Positions 37,485 to 46,600 of a DNA stretch of 64,000 nt are shown piece after piece. The notes under the pieces were generated by a model. The model was given only the letters and a program-made list of their open reading frames with translations. It had not been told where the DNA came from and made no database searches. Source of the DNA: Piscinibacter aquaticus (GTDB lineage: Bacteria > Pseudomonadota > Gammaproteobacteria > Burkholderiales > Burkholderiaceae_C). A program made the translations under genes and the position numbers. The DNA lies in assembly GCA_007994965.1 (NCBI GenBank), contig VOPW01000003.1:1-64000 (forward strand). Direction: 5' to 3'. Numbering within the stretch: position 1 is the first letter of the stretch; each line of letters starts with the position of its first letter.

Positions 37485-38860
37485 TTGAGTACGCCAGACG
37501 ATCACACCAACGACAAACCCGCCGCGAGCCCGCCGCCGCATCGCCAGCGGCGTTCGGGCGAGCTCGCCTCGGTGCCCGAGGAGCAGTCCGTTGCCAAGGC
37601 CAACGAAGCCATCGCCATCCGGCCCAAGCGGGGCAAGCTGACGCTGCTGTCGCGGCGCATCTACAACGTCTTCCTCTATCACGCGCAGCGCCAGGGCGTG
37701 GACCGGCAGGAGTACAGCATCCTGCTGTCGGAGCTGATCGACGACGCACGCTTCACCTCGCACAACACCGAGCTGCTGAAGTCGCATATCCGCGACATGC
37801 AGGCCACCACCATCGAGTGGCATACCAGCAGCGGCGGGGCGCGGCAATGGACTTCCACCCAGCTGCTCGGCCCGGTGGTCATCGACGAACCCGGCCGTGG
37901 CCAGGCCTGCACCATCACCTGGAGCTACCCGGAGCCGATCCGCGAGCGCCTGCTCAAGCCGGCCCAGTACACGCGCGTGCTCGAGATCAGCTCGCAGATG
38001 CGCAGCTATGCCGCCGCGGTCCTGTACGAACTCGGCGCGCGCTACCTCACGTCGCCAAGCCGGCTGACCATGCGCGAGGACGTGATCTGGTGGGCCTCGG
38101 TGCTGACCGGCCGCAGCGACATCACTACCGTCGACTACCGCATCCTCCACCGCGATACCATCAAGAAGGCGCTGGCCGAGCTCGACACGCTCAGCGAAGA
38201 CTTCCGAATGGAAGTGGTCGAGCACAAACGTGGCCGCAAGGTCGAGGAACTGCAGTTCCGCGTCGTGCCCAAGCCGCAGGCCAGCCTCGAGGGCCTGATG
38301 CAGTCGGCGCGCAACGTGTTCGACCTGGAGCTCGTCGAGCGCATCGTCGCCATCGGCCTGAAGCGGCCCGACGCGCAGGACATGTACGCCGTGACCGACG
38401 AGGGCGTGCTGCGCGCAGCGGTCGAGCATGTCGAGCAGCGCATGAAGAATGCTGCGCTGCCGCCGCTGAAGTCGCCGGCCGCCTATCTGCGCGACGCCCT
38501 GAAGAAGCAATACGCCGGGGCAGGGGAGGGCGCTGCCGCCGCGCGCGAGGCGCCGCCCAAGGTACCGTCGGTCAGCGAGAAGCTGCAGCGCCTGCGCGAG
38601 GAATGGCAGTACTACAAGGCCACCGAGGCGAAGAACCTCTTCAACGAGTGGCCCGAGGAGCGCCGTGCCGCCCAGATAACGCGCTTCGAGGCAGAGCGCC
38701 CGGTCGACTGGCCTCGCCGATCGCCCGCGCCTGGCGGCGCGACGGCATCCACAGCCGCATCGCCGCGAGCAGCTTCTACCGCTGGCTGGCCAGCGAGCTC
38801 TGGCCGGGTGAAGTGACCGACAAGGAACTGCTCGAGTTTGCGGTGGCGCGCGGCGCGTAG
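37485..38860 (+). CDS. repA: RepA/Rep_3-type replication initiator
   Basis: About 458 aa. Two winged-helix domains of the plasmid/secondary-chromosome initiator type are visible: LTLLSRRIYNVFLYHAQRQG with ELLKSHIRDMQATTIEWHTS, then AQYTRVLEISSQMRSYAAAV with TGRSDITTVDYRILHRD. A C-terminal region follows (SVSEKLQRLREEWQYYKATE) and, after a frame change near 38700, ASPIARAWRRDGIHSRIAAS to the stop at 38860. The start is a TTG at 37485 behind GAGG, a weak start that would limit initiator level. It is divergent from parA across the iteron-bearing origin. Confidence 0.85.
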
Positions 38861-38902
38861 GCAGGCTGCGGCGTGCGGCCGTCAGGGGCCCGCACCCGCG
38901 CG

Positions 38903-39406
38903 TTACTCGCGCTCCCGAGCCCCGAATCGCTCACGCGAGCGCTGTCTGGCCTTGGCCGCCTGCACCTCCCGGTTGCGCGGCGGAGACGAGGTGCTCAGCG
39001 AGGCGATCAGCGTGCGCGCCGAGGCCGCCACCTGCTCCACCGCGAGATCGAAGGCCGCCTGATTGGCTTGCGACGGCACGTTGAAGCCGCTGAGCTTGCG
39101 CACGAACTGCAGCGAGGCATCGCGGATCTCCAACTCGGTGGCCGGCGGCTCGAAGTTGAAGAGGGTGCGGATGTTGCGGCACATGATCGGCGCGCCGCTA
39201 CCGCTGTGCCGGTGCCAGGCCACCAGCGCATTGGCGTGTCCGTGGCCGAGCTGGTGCTCGGTCTTCAGCAACTGCACCAGTTCCATGTGCTTGAGCGGGC
39301 CGGCGGCGCGAAGCACCTGCATCCAGTGATCGATCGACTGACCGTACTTCTTCTCGATGGAGGGGAAGTACGACGCCGGGCCGGTGACCTTGGCTTGGGT
39401 TGCCAT
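38903..39406 (-). CDS. DUF4287-DUF2277 fusion protein
   Basis: A 167-aa intact frame. Residues 1-70 match DUF4287 (VTGPASYFPSIEKKYGQSID, then HMELVQLLKTEHQLGHGHAN). Residues about 80-167 match DUF2277 (MCRNIRTLFNFEPPATELEI, then ASLQFVRKLSGFN and a basic tail QAAKARQRSRERFG). Both domains normally occur as separate small proteins, and the linker is only about a dozen residues. No frame change is evident, so the fusion is real here or results from loss of one stop codon. Function of either domain is unknown. Confidence 0.8.
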   Translation of the reverse strand: MATQAKVTGPASYFPSIEKKYGQSIDHWMQVLRAAGPLKHMELVQLLKTEHQLGHGHANALVAWHRHSGSGAPIMCRNIRTLFNFEPPATELEIRDASLQFVRKLSGFNVPSQANQAAFDLAVEQVAASARTLIASLSTSSPPRNREVQAAKARQRSRERFGARERE

Positions 39407-39479
39407 CAGAGCCTCCTCGCTGGGGTTGTCGACAGCACGACGAACGGGGTGGGCCGGGATCGACCGAGCCGCCCAGGCC

Positions 39480-39875
39480 TCAGCGTTCGGCCGGTGGCGA
39501 CTCGTTGCTCGCGCGGTAGGCGCTCGCGCGCTCGGTCTCGATCGGTCGGATCTCGTAGCTCAGCCCACAGGCCAGGCATGGGTTCTGCGATGCGATGCCT
39601 GCGGCTTCCTCCAGGTTGGCAGCGACGATGAACCAGTAGCCGCCGATGATCTCCTTCGCTTCGGTGAAGGGCCCGTCGGTGATGCCCGCGCGCGTCACCA
39701 GCCGGCGGCCGGTGGCCAGCCGCTGGCCGCGCTTGAAGCGGCCTTCGGCCACGAGGCGCTCGTACCAGACGTAGAAGGCATCGATGGCGGCCTGGATCTC
39801 CTCGGGCGATCGGGCCGGATCCCAGTGGCCGCGTGACAGCAGCAGATGGTCTTTGAGCTCATGGGAATCCGACAT
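39480..39875 (-). CDS. YciI/DGPF-domain protein
   Basis: A 131-aa protein with the DGPF motif in context (GRRLVTRAGITDGPFTEAKE, then IIGGYWFIVAANLEEAAGIA). This is the YciI-related family often paired with ECF sigma factors, but none is adjacent here. Enzyme activity is generally unproven for the family. It stands alone between the DUF4287-DUF2277 gene and the ion channel. Confidence 0.85.
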   Translation of the reverse strand: MSDSHELKDHLLLSRGHWDPARSPEEIQAAIDAFYVWYERLVAEGRFKRGQRLATGRRLVTRAGITDGPFTEAKEIIGGYWFIVAANLEEAAGIASQNPCLACGLSYEIRPIETERASAYRASNESPPAER

Positions 39876-39896
39876 GTGAATCTCCGATCAAGAGGG

Positions 39897-40340
39897 CTAT
39901 GACGTGCTGCCACTGTCCTTCGCATTCCAGAACCGCTCCATCGAGATGTAGGTGAAGGAGGCAGTCCAGCCGATCAGCAGCAGGCCGTTGAGTGCCTCGA
40001 CGCCGGCGAGCAAGCGTACCGGGCCGGTGGGCGTGACGTCGCCGAAGCCGAGCGAGGTGTAGGTCTCGGCGGAGAAGTACAGCGCCGCCGAGAACAGCGA
40101 ATCGTTGGCGCCGGCGAGGTGGCCGGCGCCAAAGTGGCCGATCAGCACGTAGACGGCGATGCCGTACAGCAGGATCTCCAGCGCATGGGCGACGAAGGCG
40201 GCGGCGATCACCACGAGCAGCTTGAAGCGGTCCGGCATGCCGAGCTGCGGCAGCCGCGTATTCAGCCCGCGCAGCACCTCGTAATGCAGGAAGCCCGTGG
40301 CCACGACCAGGAAGGCGGCAGCGATGATGACGGCCAGCAT
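39897..40340 (-). CDS. Two-TM ion channel-family protein
   Basis: A 147-aa membrane protein. The pore region reads ALYFSAETYTSLGFGDVTPT, with GFGD in place of the K+-channel GYGD filter, followed by the inner helix LLAGVEALNGLLLIGWTASF. Two further helices lie upstream (MLAVIIAAAFLVVATGFLHY and VVIAAAFVAHALEILLYGIA). It has no cytoplasmic RCK domain. K+ selectivity is likely but not certain given the Phe in the filter. Confidence 0.8.
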   Translation of the reverse strand: MLAVIIAAAFLVVATGFLHYEVLRGLNTRLPQLGMPDRFKLLVVIAAAFVAHALEILLYGIAVYVLIGHFGAGHLAGANDSLFSAALYFSAETYTSLGFGDVTPTGPVRLLAGVEALNGLLLIGWTASFTYISMERFWNAKDSGSTS

Positions 40341-40386
40341 GAGCGGTACGGCGCGGGTGGCGGCTACAGCGCGGCGGCGGCGCGGA

Positions 40387-40652
40387 TCACGGTGATGCCG
40401 GCAGCCGCTGCCAGCCGGCACCGATGCGCTTGAGCAGCGCGGTGTCCAGCGTTCGCGAGGAACTCGTGGCCGAACGACCGAAGCCGACCACGAAGGCATG
40501 CGCCGGCAGCGCCACCACCAGCAGCATCGCCACGATCAGCTCGAAGCCGCCTTCGGCGCCAGGGCCGCCCCAGCGGGCCCAGATGAAGGGCGGGCAATGG
40601 CGGCCAGGGCGCCGGCGAGTGCCGCGGTCAGCGGGGTCGGAGTGATGCTCAT
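40387..40652 (-). CDS. Small membrane protein between PACE and channel genes, frameshifted
   Basis: About 88 aa after repair of one frame change near 40595. It begins MSITPTPLTAALAGALAAIA, then a hydrophobic helix (FELIVAMLLVVALPAHAFVV) and a polar end RTLDTALLKRIGAGWQRLPA. The ATG at 40652 overlaps the PACE stop (ATGA), which supports it being translated. No family recognised. Confidence 0.45.
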
Positions 40653-41090
40653 GAGGAAGATGCGGGGGAGGGGGCGGCCGACTGCGGCAGGCCGAACACC
40701 TTGTCGAACGCCCAGGTGAAGACGATGGCGTAGACGAAGAAGAAGGCCAGGATGCCGAGATCGGCGACGAAGGCCTTGAGCAGCGTGGTCTCCAGCCAGT
40801 ACGCCATCACCGGCACGAGCAGGAACACCAGGCCGCCCTCGAAGCCGATGCCATGCGCGAGGCGCCGCTTGAACGAGCGGCCCTTGACAGCCTGCTCCGG
40901 CCTCCCAGGCCTCGAAGAGACCGTTGAACACGTAATTCCAGGCCAGCGCGATCGTCGACATGACCACCGCCAGCGCGAGCGACGAACCGACCGGCTGCTC
41001 GAACAGCAAGCTCATCGCCGGGCCGACGAAGGCGATGGCGAAGGCCTCGTAGAGCACGGCCTGGACGACGCGGCGGGTGGTGGGCGACAT
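40649..41090 (-). CDS. PACE-family efflux protein (AceI-like)
   Basis: About 147 aa with two BTP domains of the proteobacterial antimicrobial compound efflux family. The first repeat reads MSPTTRRVVQAVLYEAFAIA, then VMSTIALAWNYVFNGLFEAW with the characteristic Trp-Asn pair. After a frame change near 40900 the second reads GIGFEGGLVFLLVPVMAYWL and FVYAIVFTWAFDKVFGLP. Characterised members (AceI) pump chlorhexidine and short diamines by proton exchange. Its substrate here is unknown. It overlaps the following small gene. Confidence 0.8.
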
Positions 41091-41146
41091 GGCGGCGATT
41101 CTGCCTGCCGACGGCGTACGATCCCCGTCGCATCGGGAGGACGGCC

Positions 41147-41605
41147 ATGAAGATGCTTCTGGGGATGCTCGCAGCGCTTGCATGTCTGGCGGGCCCGGCC
41201 ACGGCGCAGCAGCCGCCGGCGTCCTACGACGCCGAACTCGCCGCCCGCACCGGCGCCGATGACCTGGGCATGCGCAGCTACGTGCTGGTGGTGCTGAAGA
41301 CCGGCCCGAACCGCATGCCCGACGGGCCGGAGCGCGACGCGATGTTCCGCGGGCACTTCGCCAACATGAAGCGCCTGTCCGACGAAGGCAAGCTGGTGCT
41401 CGCCGGCCCGTTCGACGGCGTGGACGGCTGGCGCGGGCTGTTCATCTTCGCGGTCAAGGACATCGAGGAGGCGAAGCTGCTCTCGGCCACCGACCCGGTG
41501 CTGGCGCAGGGCGAGATGGTGGCCGAGTTCCACCGGTACTACGGTTCGGCCGCGCTGATGCTGGTGCGCGAGGCGCACGAGAAGATCGCGAAGAAGCGCT
41601 TCTGA
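41147..41605 (+). CDS. Exported YciI-like protein
   Basis: A 152-aa protein with a signal peptide (MKMLLGMLAALACLAGPATA, cleavage near ATA-QQ). A YciI-like alpha/beta domain follows (MRSYVLVVLKTGPNRMPDGP, then MKRLSDEGKLVLAGPFDGVD and FIFAVKDIEEAKLLSATDPV). Secreted YciI-like proteins are common and uncharacterised. GGGAGGA precedes the ATG at 41147. It is divergent from the PACE gene. Confidence 0.8.
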   Translation: MKMLLGMLAALACLAGPATAQQPPASYDAELAARTGADDLGMRSYVLVVLKTGPNRMPDGPERDAMFRGHFANMKRLSDEGKLVLAGPFDGVDGWRGLFIFAVKDIEEAKLLSATDPVLAQGEMVAEFHRYYGSAALMLVREAHEKIAKKRF

Positions 41606-41865
41606 GCGTCCGCCGACCTAGCGGATTCTCGTCCAGCGTGCACGGCACCGGTCAGTCGACCCGGGCCGTGCGGGCTCATTCGGCGAAGGCGCTGCAAGCC
41701 GGCGCGCGCGAGGGCATCGTGCGGTCCGCATCTGCGACCACCCCCATTGCTGCGATGACCCACTGGCTTGCCGCTCTCGACCGCCGCCTCGCGCGGCTCT
41801 TCAGCATCCTCGAAAAGGGCACGCTCGAAGCGCGGCGGATCCGCGAACCGCGCCCCTGACGCGGC

Positions 41866-42610
41866 TCAATCCGGACGAGCCGTCGCCTCCCGCTCCCGCG
41901 CCGCGCACACCAGAAAGGCGCGCAGGTCACCCCACAGCGATTGCGCCAGCCTCACCCCGCGCGCCGGCATCGAACAGAAAGTCCGAGGCCAGCTCGCGCA
42001 CCGTGTAGAGCTCCAGATACTCGCGTACGGGCTCGCCCTCGAAGCTGTGCGGCACCTTGCCGAAACAGGTGACTTCCACCCCGCGGCGCGTGAAGCCGCT
42101 GAGCGCGGCCGCGTAGATGCGCTGGTACTCGGCCGCATGCGCCTCGGGCAGCATGAAGACGCAGGCGAATTCGCTGACGTTCAGGTTGCACCACAGGTGC
42201 AGCGTGTCGCTCTGGGCGTTCTTCACTTCGTAGGTGACGGAAGTGCGCTCGGCCGAGACGCGGCGCATCGCCATCGGCGCGGAGGCCTCCAGCTCCCGCA
42301 AGGCAATGCCGTCGACCTGAGCCAGCGGCCGGCCGGGGCGGCACAGGTCGCGCGTCAGGAAGCGAACGGTCTCCTTCTCGATGCGCTCGAACGAGTTCGA
42401 CGACGCATACAGCAGCACCAGCACCCAGGCCGCGGCCGCCGTCAGCAGCAGCTTGAGCAGTTCCAGGCTGGCTGCGCCCAGCTCGGCCGGCCCGCCCAGA
42501 TGCGGTGCCCACCAGAAGCCGGCCATCGACACGACGACGAGGCCGAGCAGCGCGAGCGAGATGACCCAGCGCTGGGCGGAGCTGAGGAACAGGAACTTCT
42601 TGGCGTCCAT
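41866..42610 (-). CDS. Hypothetical membrane protein, two TM helices
   Basis: About 247 aa. Two N-terminal helices (RWVISLALLGLVVVSMAGFW and LELLKLLLTAAAAWVLVLLY) are followed by a cytoplasmic domain. That domain contains SNSFERIEKETVRFLTRDLC, SERTSVTYEVKNAQSDTLHL and ECP-free beta strands up to ELYTVRELASDFLFDAGARG. One frame change near 41955 gives the end WGDLRAFLVCAAREREATAR. No known domain was recognised. It is divergent from the arsenic operon, 94 bases away. Confidence 0.6.
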
Positions 42611-42690
42611 CCGGGGGCATCGTGAGCGTGGCGTCGGGAGGGCGATTATTCCCGCCGCACGCATGGCGCTTGACACGATCCAATGTTTCC

Positions 42691-42706
42691 AGAATCATAG
42701 AATCAT
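42691..42706. repeat. Tandem AGAATCAT repeat at the arsR start
   Basis: Two exact adjacent 8-bp copies (42691-42698 and 42699-42706) end on the arsR start codon. TTGACA at 42670-42675 and TAGAAT at 42698-42703 lie nearby but are spaced too far apart for a standard promoter. A binding site for ArsR autoregulation is plausible. Confidence 0.35.
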
Positions 42707-43031
42707 GAACGAAAAAGCCGCCGTCCTTGCACTGGCCGCGCTTGCCCAGGAGGCGCGCTTGCGGGTGTTTCGCGCGCTCGTCGGCGCAGGCCCCGAAGGC
42801 ATGACGCCCGGCGCGCTGTCGGCGATGCTCGACATCCCGGCCTCGACGCTGTCCTTCCACCTGAAGGAACTGGTCCACGCGGATCTGGTGAGCGTCGAGC
42901 GCGAGGGGCGCAACCTCCATTACCGGCCTGCGCTCGGCCGCATGAACGAGCTGCTGGCCTACCTCACTGCGCACTGCTGCATGGGGCAGCCCTGCGCCCC
43001 TGGCGCTGCCAAGCGCCGCTCCACCTGCTGA
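42705..43031 (+). CDS. arsR: ArsR-family arsenic-responsive repressor
   Basis: A 108-aa winged-helix repressor (LAALAQEARLRVFRALVGAG, then LDIPASTLSFHLKELVHADL and the wing REGRNLHYRPA). The C-terminus carries clustered Cys (AHCCMGQPC and a final Cys), a plausible As(III) site of the C-terminal type. It is the first gene of an arsenic operon with arsI, arsC and acr3. It should derepress the operon on binding trivalent arsenicals. Confidence 0.9.
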   Translation: MNEKAAVLALAALAQEARLRVFRALVGAGPEGMTPGALSAMLDIPASTLSFHLKELVHADLVSVEREGRNLHYRPALGRMNELLAYLTAHCCMGQPCAPGAAKRRSTC

Positions 43032-43044
43032 CCCGGAGGATTCG

Positions 43045-43518
43045 ATGAAGCGCTTCCATGTCCACGTCCATGTCGACGATCTCGCCCGCAGCATCGGCTT
43101 CTATTCGAAGCTCTTCGCCGCGGAGCCGACGCGTGTCGAGAACGACTATGCCAAGTGGATGCTCGACGACCCGCGCATCAACTTCGCCATCTCCACCCGC
43201 GGCGCGAAGGCCGGCATCGACCACCTCGGCTTCCAGACCGACGACGCCGAAGAGCTCGCCGAGCTGCGCGCGCGCGCCGAGGCCGCGGACATGGCGCTGC
43301 TCGACGAAGGCGAGACCACCTGCTGCTATGCGCGCAGCGAGAAGCACTGGGTCACCGATCCGCAGGGCATTGCCTGGGAGCAGTTCCACACGCTGGGCAA
43401 CATCCCGGTGTTCAACGAAGGCGCGAAGCCGGCCGAGGCGGCGGCTGCCTGCTGCACGCCGACGACGCGAGGCAAGCCGGTCGCCATCCCGGTGAAGGCC
43501 GCGGGCTCCTGCTGCTGA
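43045..43518 (+). CDS. arsI: ArsI-like C-As lyase (VOC fold)
   Basis: A 157-aa VOC protein. It begins MKRFHVHVHVDDLARSIGFY, with His60 in IDHLGFQTDD as a metal ligand. The vicinal pair Cys93-Cys94 (GETTCCYARSEKHWVTDP) is the trivalent organoarsenical site of ArsI, and GIAWEQFHTLG closes the domain. The C-terminus is Cys-rich (AAACCTP, GSCC). ArsI cleaves the C-As bond of methylarsenite and aromatic arsenicals using Fe(II) and O2. CadI-type cadmium proteins are close relatives, but the operon context favours ArsI. Confidence 0.88.
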   Translation: MKRFHVHVHVDDLARSIGFYSKLFAAEPTRVENDYAKWMLDDPRINFAISTRGAKAGIDHLGFQTDDAEELAELRARAEAADMALLDEGETTCCYARSEKHWVTDPQGIAWEQFHTLGNIPVFNEGAKPAEAAAACCTPTTRGKPVAIPVKAAGSCC

Positions 43519-43528
43519 GCGTGCCGGC

Positions 43529-44035
43529 ATGACGGTCCATGTTCTGATCCTGTGCACGCACAACTCGGCGCGCAGCGTGCTCGCCGAGTGCATGCTCAAC
43601 CACCTCGCCGCGAAGCTCGGCCAGGACGTGCGGGCGCACAGCGCCGGCAGCGCGCCGAGCGGGCGCATCAATCCGTTCGCGCTCGAGGCGCTGGAGAGCG
43701 CCGGCATCGACACCCGCGGCTGCCGCAGCAAGAGCTGGGACGAATTCAGCGGCGAGGGCGCGCCGCCGCTGTCGATCGTCATCACGGTGTGCGACAGCGC
43801 GGCGGCCGAGCAGTGCCCGGTGTTCTTCGGCGGTGCCGGTGGCCAGCCGGTCAAGGTGCACTGGGGCTATCCCGATCCTTCGAACGCCGAGGGCGGCGAC
43901 GACGGCAAGCGCCGCGCCTTCGAGCTGACCCGCCAGGCGATCGGCTACCGCATGCTGCAGCTGCTGGCGTTGCCGCTGCAGACGACGGATCGCGCTGCGC
44001 TGCAGGCGGCGCTCACCAGGATCGGGCGCAGCTGA
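43529..44035 (+). CDS. arsC: Arsenate reductase, LMW-phosphatase (thioredoxin-coupled) type
   Basis: 168 aa. The P-loop CTHNSARS starts at Cys9 (Cys-x5-Arg). HSAGSAPSGRINPFALEALE and ITVCDSAAAEQCPVFFG supply the two resolving Cys residues, and KVHWGYPDPS the catalytic Asp. It reduces As(V) to As(III) for export by Acr3. It lies 10 bases after arsI and 1 base before acr3. Confidence 0.93.
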   Translation: MTVHVLILCTHNSARSVLAECMLNHLAAKLGQDVRAHSAGSAPSGRINPFALEALESAGIDTRGCRSKSWDEFSGEGAPPLSIVITVCDSAAAEQCPVFFGGAGGQPVKVHWGYPDPSNAEGGDDGKRRAFELTRQAIGYRMLQLLALPLQTTDRAALQAALTRIGRS

Positions 44036-44036
44036 C

Positions 44037-45067
44037 ATGAATGTCTTCGAGCGCTATCTCACCGTCTGGGTGACGCTGTGCATCGTCGTCGGCATTGCGC
44101 TGGGTCAGCTGCTGCCGGGGCCGTTCCAGGCCATCGGCCGCATGGAGTTCGCCCGGGTCAACATCCCGGTCGGCCTGTTGATCTGGGTGATGATCATCCC
44201 GATGCTGCTGAAGGTGGACTTCGGCGCGCTGCATCAGGTGAAGCAGCACTGGCGCGGCATCGGGGTCACGCTGTTCGTCAACTGGGCGGTCAAGCCCTTC
44301 TCGATGGCGCTTCTGGGCTGGATCTTCATCCGCCACGTCTTCGCGCCCTACCTGCCGGCCGAGCAGATCGACAGCTACATCGCCGGGCTGATCCTGCTGG
44401 CTGCCGCGCCGTGCACGGCCATGGTGTTCGTGTGGAGCCGCCTGACCAACGGCCATCCGCTCTTCACGCTGAGCCAGGTGGCGCTGAACGACACCATCAT
44501 GGTGTTTGCCTTCGCGCCCATCGTCGCGCTGCTGCTTGGTCTGTCGTCGATCACGGTGCCGTGGGACACGCTGCTGACCTCGGTGGTGCTCTACATCGTG
44601 ATCCCGGTGTTGATCGCGCAGGCTGGCGCAAGGCGCTGCTGGCCAGAGGGCAGGCAGCCTTCGAGGCCACGCTCGCAAACATCGGCCCGTGGTCGATCGC
44701 CGCGCTGCTGGCCACGCTGGTGCTGCTGTTCGCCTTCCAGGGCGAGGCCATCCTGAAGCAGCCGCTGGTGATCGCGATGCTGGCGGTGCCGATCCTGATC
44801 CAGGTGTTCTTCAACTCGGCCCTGGCCTACGGGCTCAACCGCCGGCTCGGCGAATCGCACAGCGTCGCCTGCCCGTCGGCGCTGATCGGCGCGAGCAACT
44901 TCTTCGAGCTGGCAGTGGCCGCCGCGATCAGCCTGTTCGGCTTCGACTCGGGCGCGGCATTGGCCACGGTGGTGGGCGTGCTGATCGAGGTGCCGGTGAT
45001 GCTGCTGGTGGTGCGCATCGTCAACCGCAGCAAGGGCTGGTACGAGGCCGGTATCCTGCCGCGATGA
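44037..45067 (+). CDS. acr3: ACR3-family arsenite efflux transporter
   Basis: About 343 aa with ten predicted helices. Features include the conserved Cys in helix 4 (LILLAAAPCTAMVFVWSRLT), KPFSMALLGWIFIRHVF, and SALIGASNFFELAVAAAISL in the ninth helix region with the family Glu. One frame change near 44630. It exports As(III) across the inner membrane and does not need ArsA. Its TGA overlaps the ATG of the DHFR-family gene. Confidence 0.92.
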
Positions 45068-45632
45068 AGACCCAGTACTACACCGCCACCAGCCTCGACG
45101 GATTCATCGCCACCGAAGACGACTCGCTGGACTGGCTGTTCCCCCTCGGCGACGTCAACGACACCAGCTACCCGGCCTTCGTGGCCGAGGTGGGTGCGCT
45201 GGCGATGGGCGCGTCGACCTACGAATGGATGCTGCGCCATGCCGAGACGGTGGCCGCGGAGACCGGATCGGCGTGGCCCTATGCGCAGCCGACCTGGGTC
45301 TTCACGACGCGCACGCTGCCGGCCATCCCCGGTGCGCAACTGCATTTCGTCCGCGGTGACGTTCGCTCCGTGCACGCGGCCATGCGGGAAGCGGCCGGAG
45401 GCAAGAACCTGTGGATCGTCGGCGGCGGTGACTGGCCGGGCAGTTTCACGATGCCGGGCTGCTCGACGAAATCATCGTGCAGGTCGGCTCGGTGACGCTG
45501 GGCCGCGGCAAGCCGCTGCTGCCCCGGCGCATCACCAGCCCGGCGCTGAAGCTGGTGTCGGTGCGGCAGGTCGGCACCGGCTTTGCGGAACTCCGCTACG
45601 AGGTGGCGTCGCGCGGCGCGATGTCGAAGTGA
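45064..45632 (+). CDS. Dihydrofolate reductase/RibD C-terminal-family protein
   Basis: About 189 aa. The fold signature reads [20 protein letters not shown], then [29 protein letters not shown] and, after a frame change near 45440, [20 protein letters not shown]. These are NADPH-dependent reductases of unknown substrate. It is fused to the arsenic transcript by an ATGA overlap with acr3. It converges with the AAC(3)-I-like gene and overlaps it by 37 bases. Confidence 0.8.
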
Positions 45633-46080
45633 AGCACGTCCTCGCGGACGCCGAGCTTCGTGTACAGCGCGATGGCCGCATCGTCGCCGTGGTCGGCCTG
45701 CACGAAGATGACGTAGATGCCGCGGGTGTGGGCCAGCCGCTTGAGCCGCTCGATCATTGCCGTGGCCGCGCCGCGGCGGCGGTGGCCGGCATCGACCGCC
45801 GGTCGTAGATGTAGAACTCCGAGCGCGCCTGCTCGAACTTGGGCAGCACGTAGCCGGCCAGGCCGCCGACGACCTTCTGGCCGATCTGCGCGACGATGGC
45901 CACGAAGGTGTCGCTGCCGAGCAGGCGCTGCAGGTAGCGGTCTTCCGGCTGCTTGTGCGCGTAGGTCGCCTCGTCGCCGAATTCGCGCCCGAAGAGGTTC
46001 AGCATGGCGCGGGCCAGGGCGACGTCGTCCGCCGTGAGCACACGAACGTCGATCGTCTCGGGCCGGGTGGAAGCACTCAT
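45596..46080 (-). CDS. AAC(3)-I-like aminoglycoside N-acetyltransferase (GNAT)
   Basis: About 161 aa. It reads [20 protein letters not shown], then [20 protein letters not shown], and after a frame change near 45790 [19 protein letters not shown] (acetyl-CoA P-loop, R/Q-x-x-G-x-A type). The next segments are [20 protein letters not shown] and VLHFDIAP, the AAC(3)-I signature. The family acetylates the 3-amino group of gentamicin-type drugs. Distant chromosomal members may have other substrates, so resistance is not proven. Confidence 0.8.
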
Positions 46081-46092
46081 CCGTCCTGACCT

Positions 46093-46518
46093 TCACGTTC
46101 TGCGCGGCGCGAGCCGACGCGGGCGCTTTTCCAGCGCATTGGTGGAAGCGGCCTTCAGCAGCCGCTGGAACGAAGGGCACTCCGCATGGCTGGCCGCGGG
46201 GCAGACCGCGGCATGGCGCAGCCCTTCGATCATGGCCTTGAGCCGCCGCACCATCCGCTCGAGTTCGTCGGCCTTGGCCGACAGCATGCGCCTGTCGATG
46301 TTCAGCGTCCCGCCGGGCGTGAACATCAGGCGGATCTCCTCCAGCGAGAAGCCGGCGGCCTGCCCGAGCGAGATGAGCGCGAGCTGATCGAGCACCGCAG
46401 GGGAGAACTTGCGCCGGGCGCTGTCGGACTCCAGCGAGCGGATCAACCCCTTGCGCTCGTAGTAGCGCAGCGCCGAGGCGGCCACGCCCGATTTCCGGGC
46501 GACTTCGGAAATATCCAC
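46093..46518 (-). CDS. MerR-family regulator
   Basis: About 141 aa from a GTG at 46518. It has a standard MerR HTH ([20 protein letters not shown], then [18 protein letters not shown]), a dimerisation helix ([20 protein letters not shown]) and Cys/His residues near the end ([18 protein letters not shown]). The effector may be a metal or an oxidised thiol; the sequence does not decide. It is divergent from the DUF2938 operon, whose promoter has the 19-bp spacer expected of MerR activation. Confidence 0.88.
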   Translation of the reverse strand: MDISEVARKSGVAASALRYYERKGLIRSLESDSARRKFSPAVLDQLALISLGQAAGFSLEEIRLMFTPGGTLNIDRRMLSAKADELERMVRRLKAMIEGLRHAAVCPAASHAECPSFQRLLKAASTNALEKRPRRLAPRRT

Positions 46519-46526
46519 GCGGGCCC

Positions 46527-46557
46527 TTGACTTGAAGTTGACTTCAACTTCTATGCT
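46527..46557 (+). promoter_or_regulatory. MerR-type promoter with 19-bp spacer and operator dyad
   Basis: The -35 TTGACT (46527-46532) and -10 TATGCT (46552-46557) are separated by 19 bases. A perfect dyad GAAGTTGA-CT-TCAACTTC (46534-46551) fills the spacer. This is the arrangement MerR-family activators untwist. It drives the DUF2938 gene starting at 46601 and lies 9 bases before the merR start. Confidence 0.8.
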
Positions 46558-46600
46558 GACTTCATCGCATCGACGAGTCAACCGACCGGAGGATTTCACC

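Noticed and set aside
41638..41859. Possible 73-aa or 34-aa protein after the exported YciI-like gene
   Set aside because: No ribosome-binding site, domain or hydrophobic feature; chance open frames of this length are common here.
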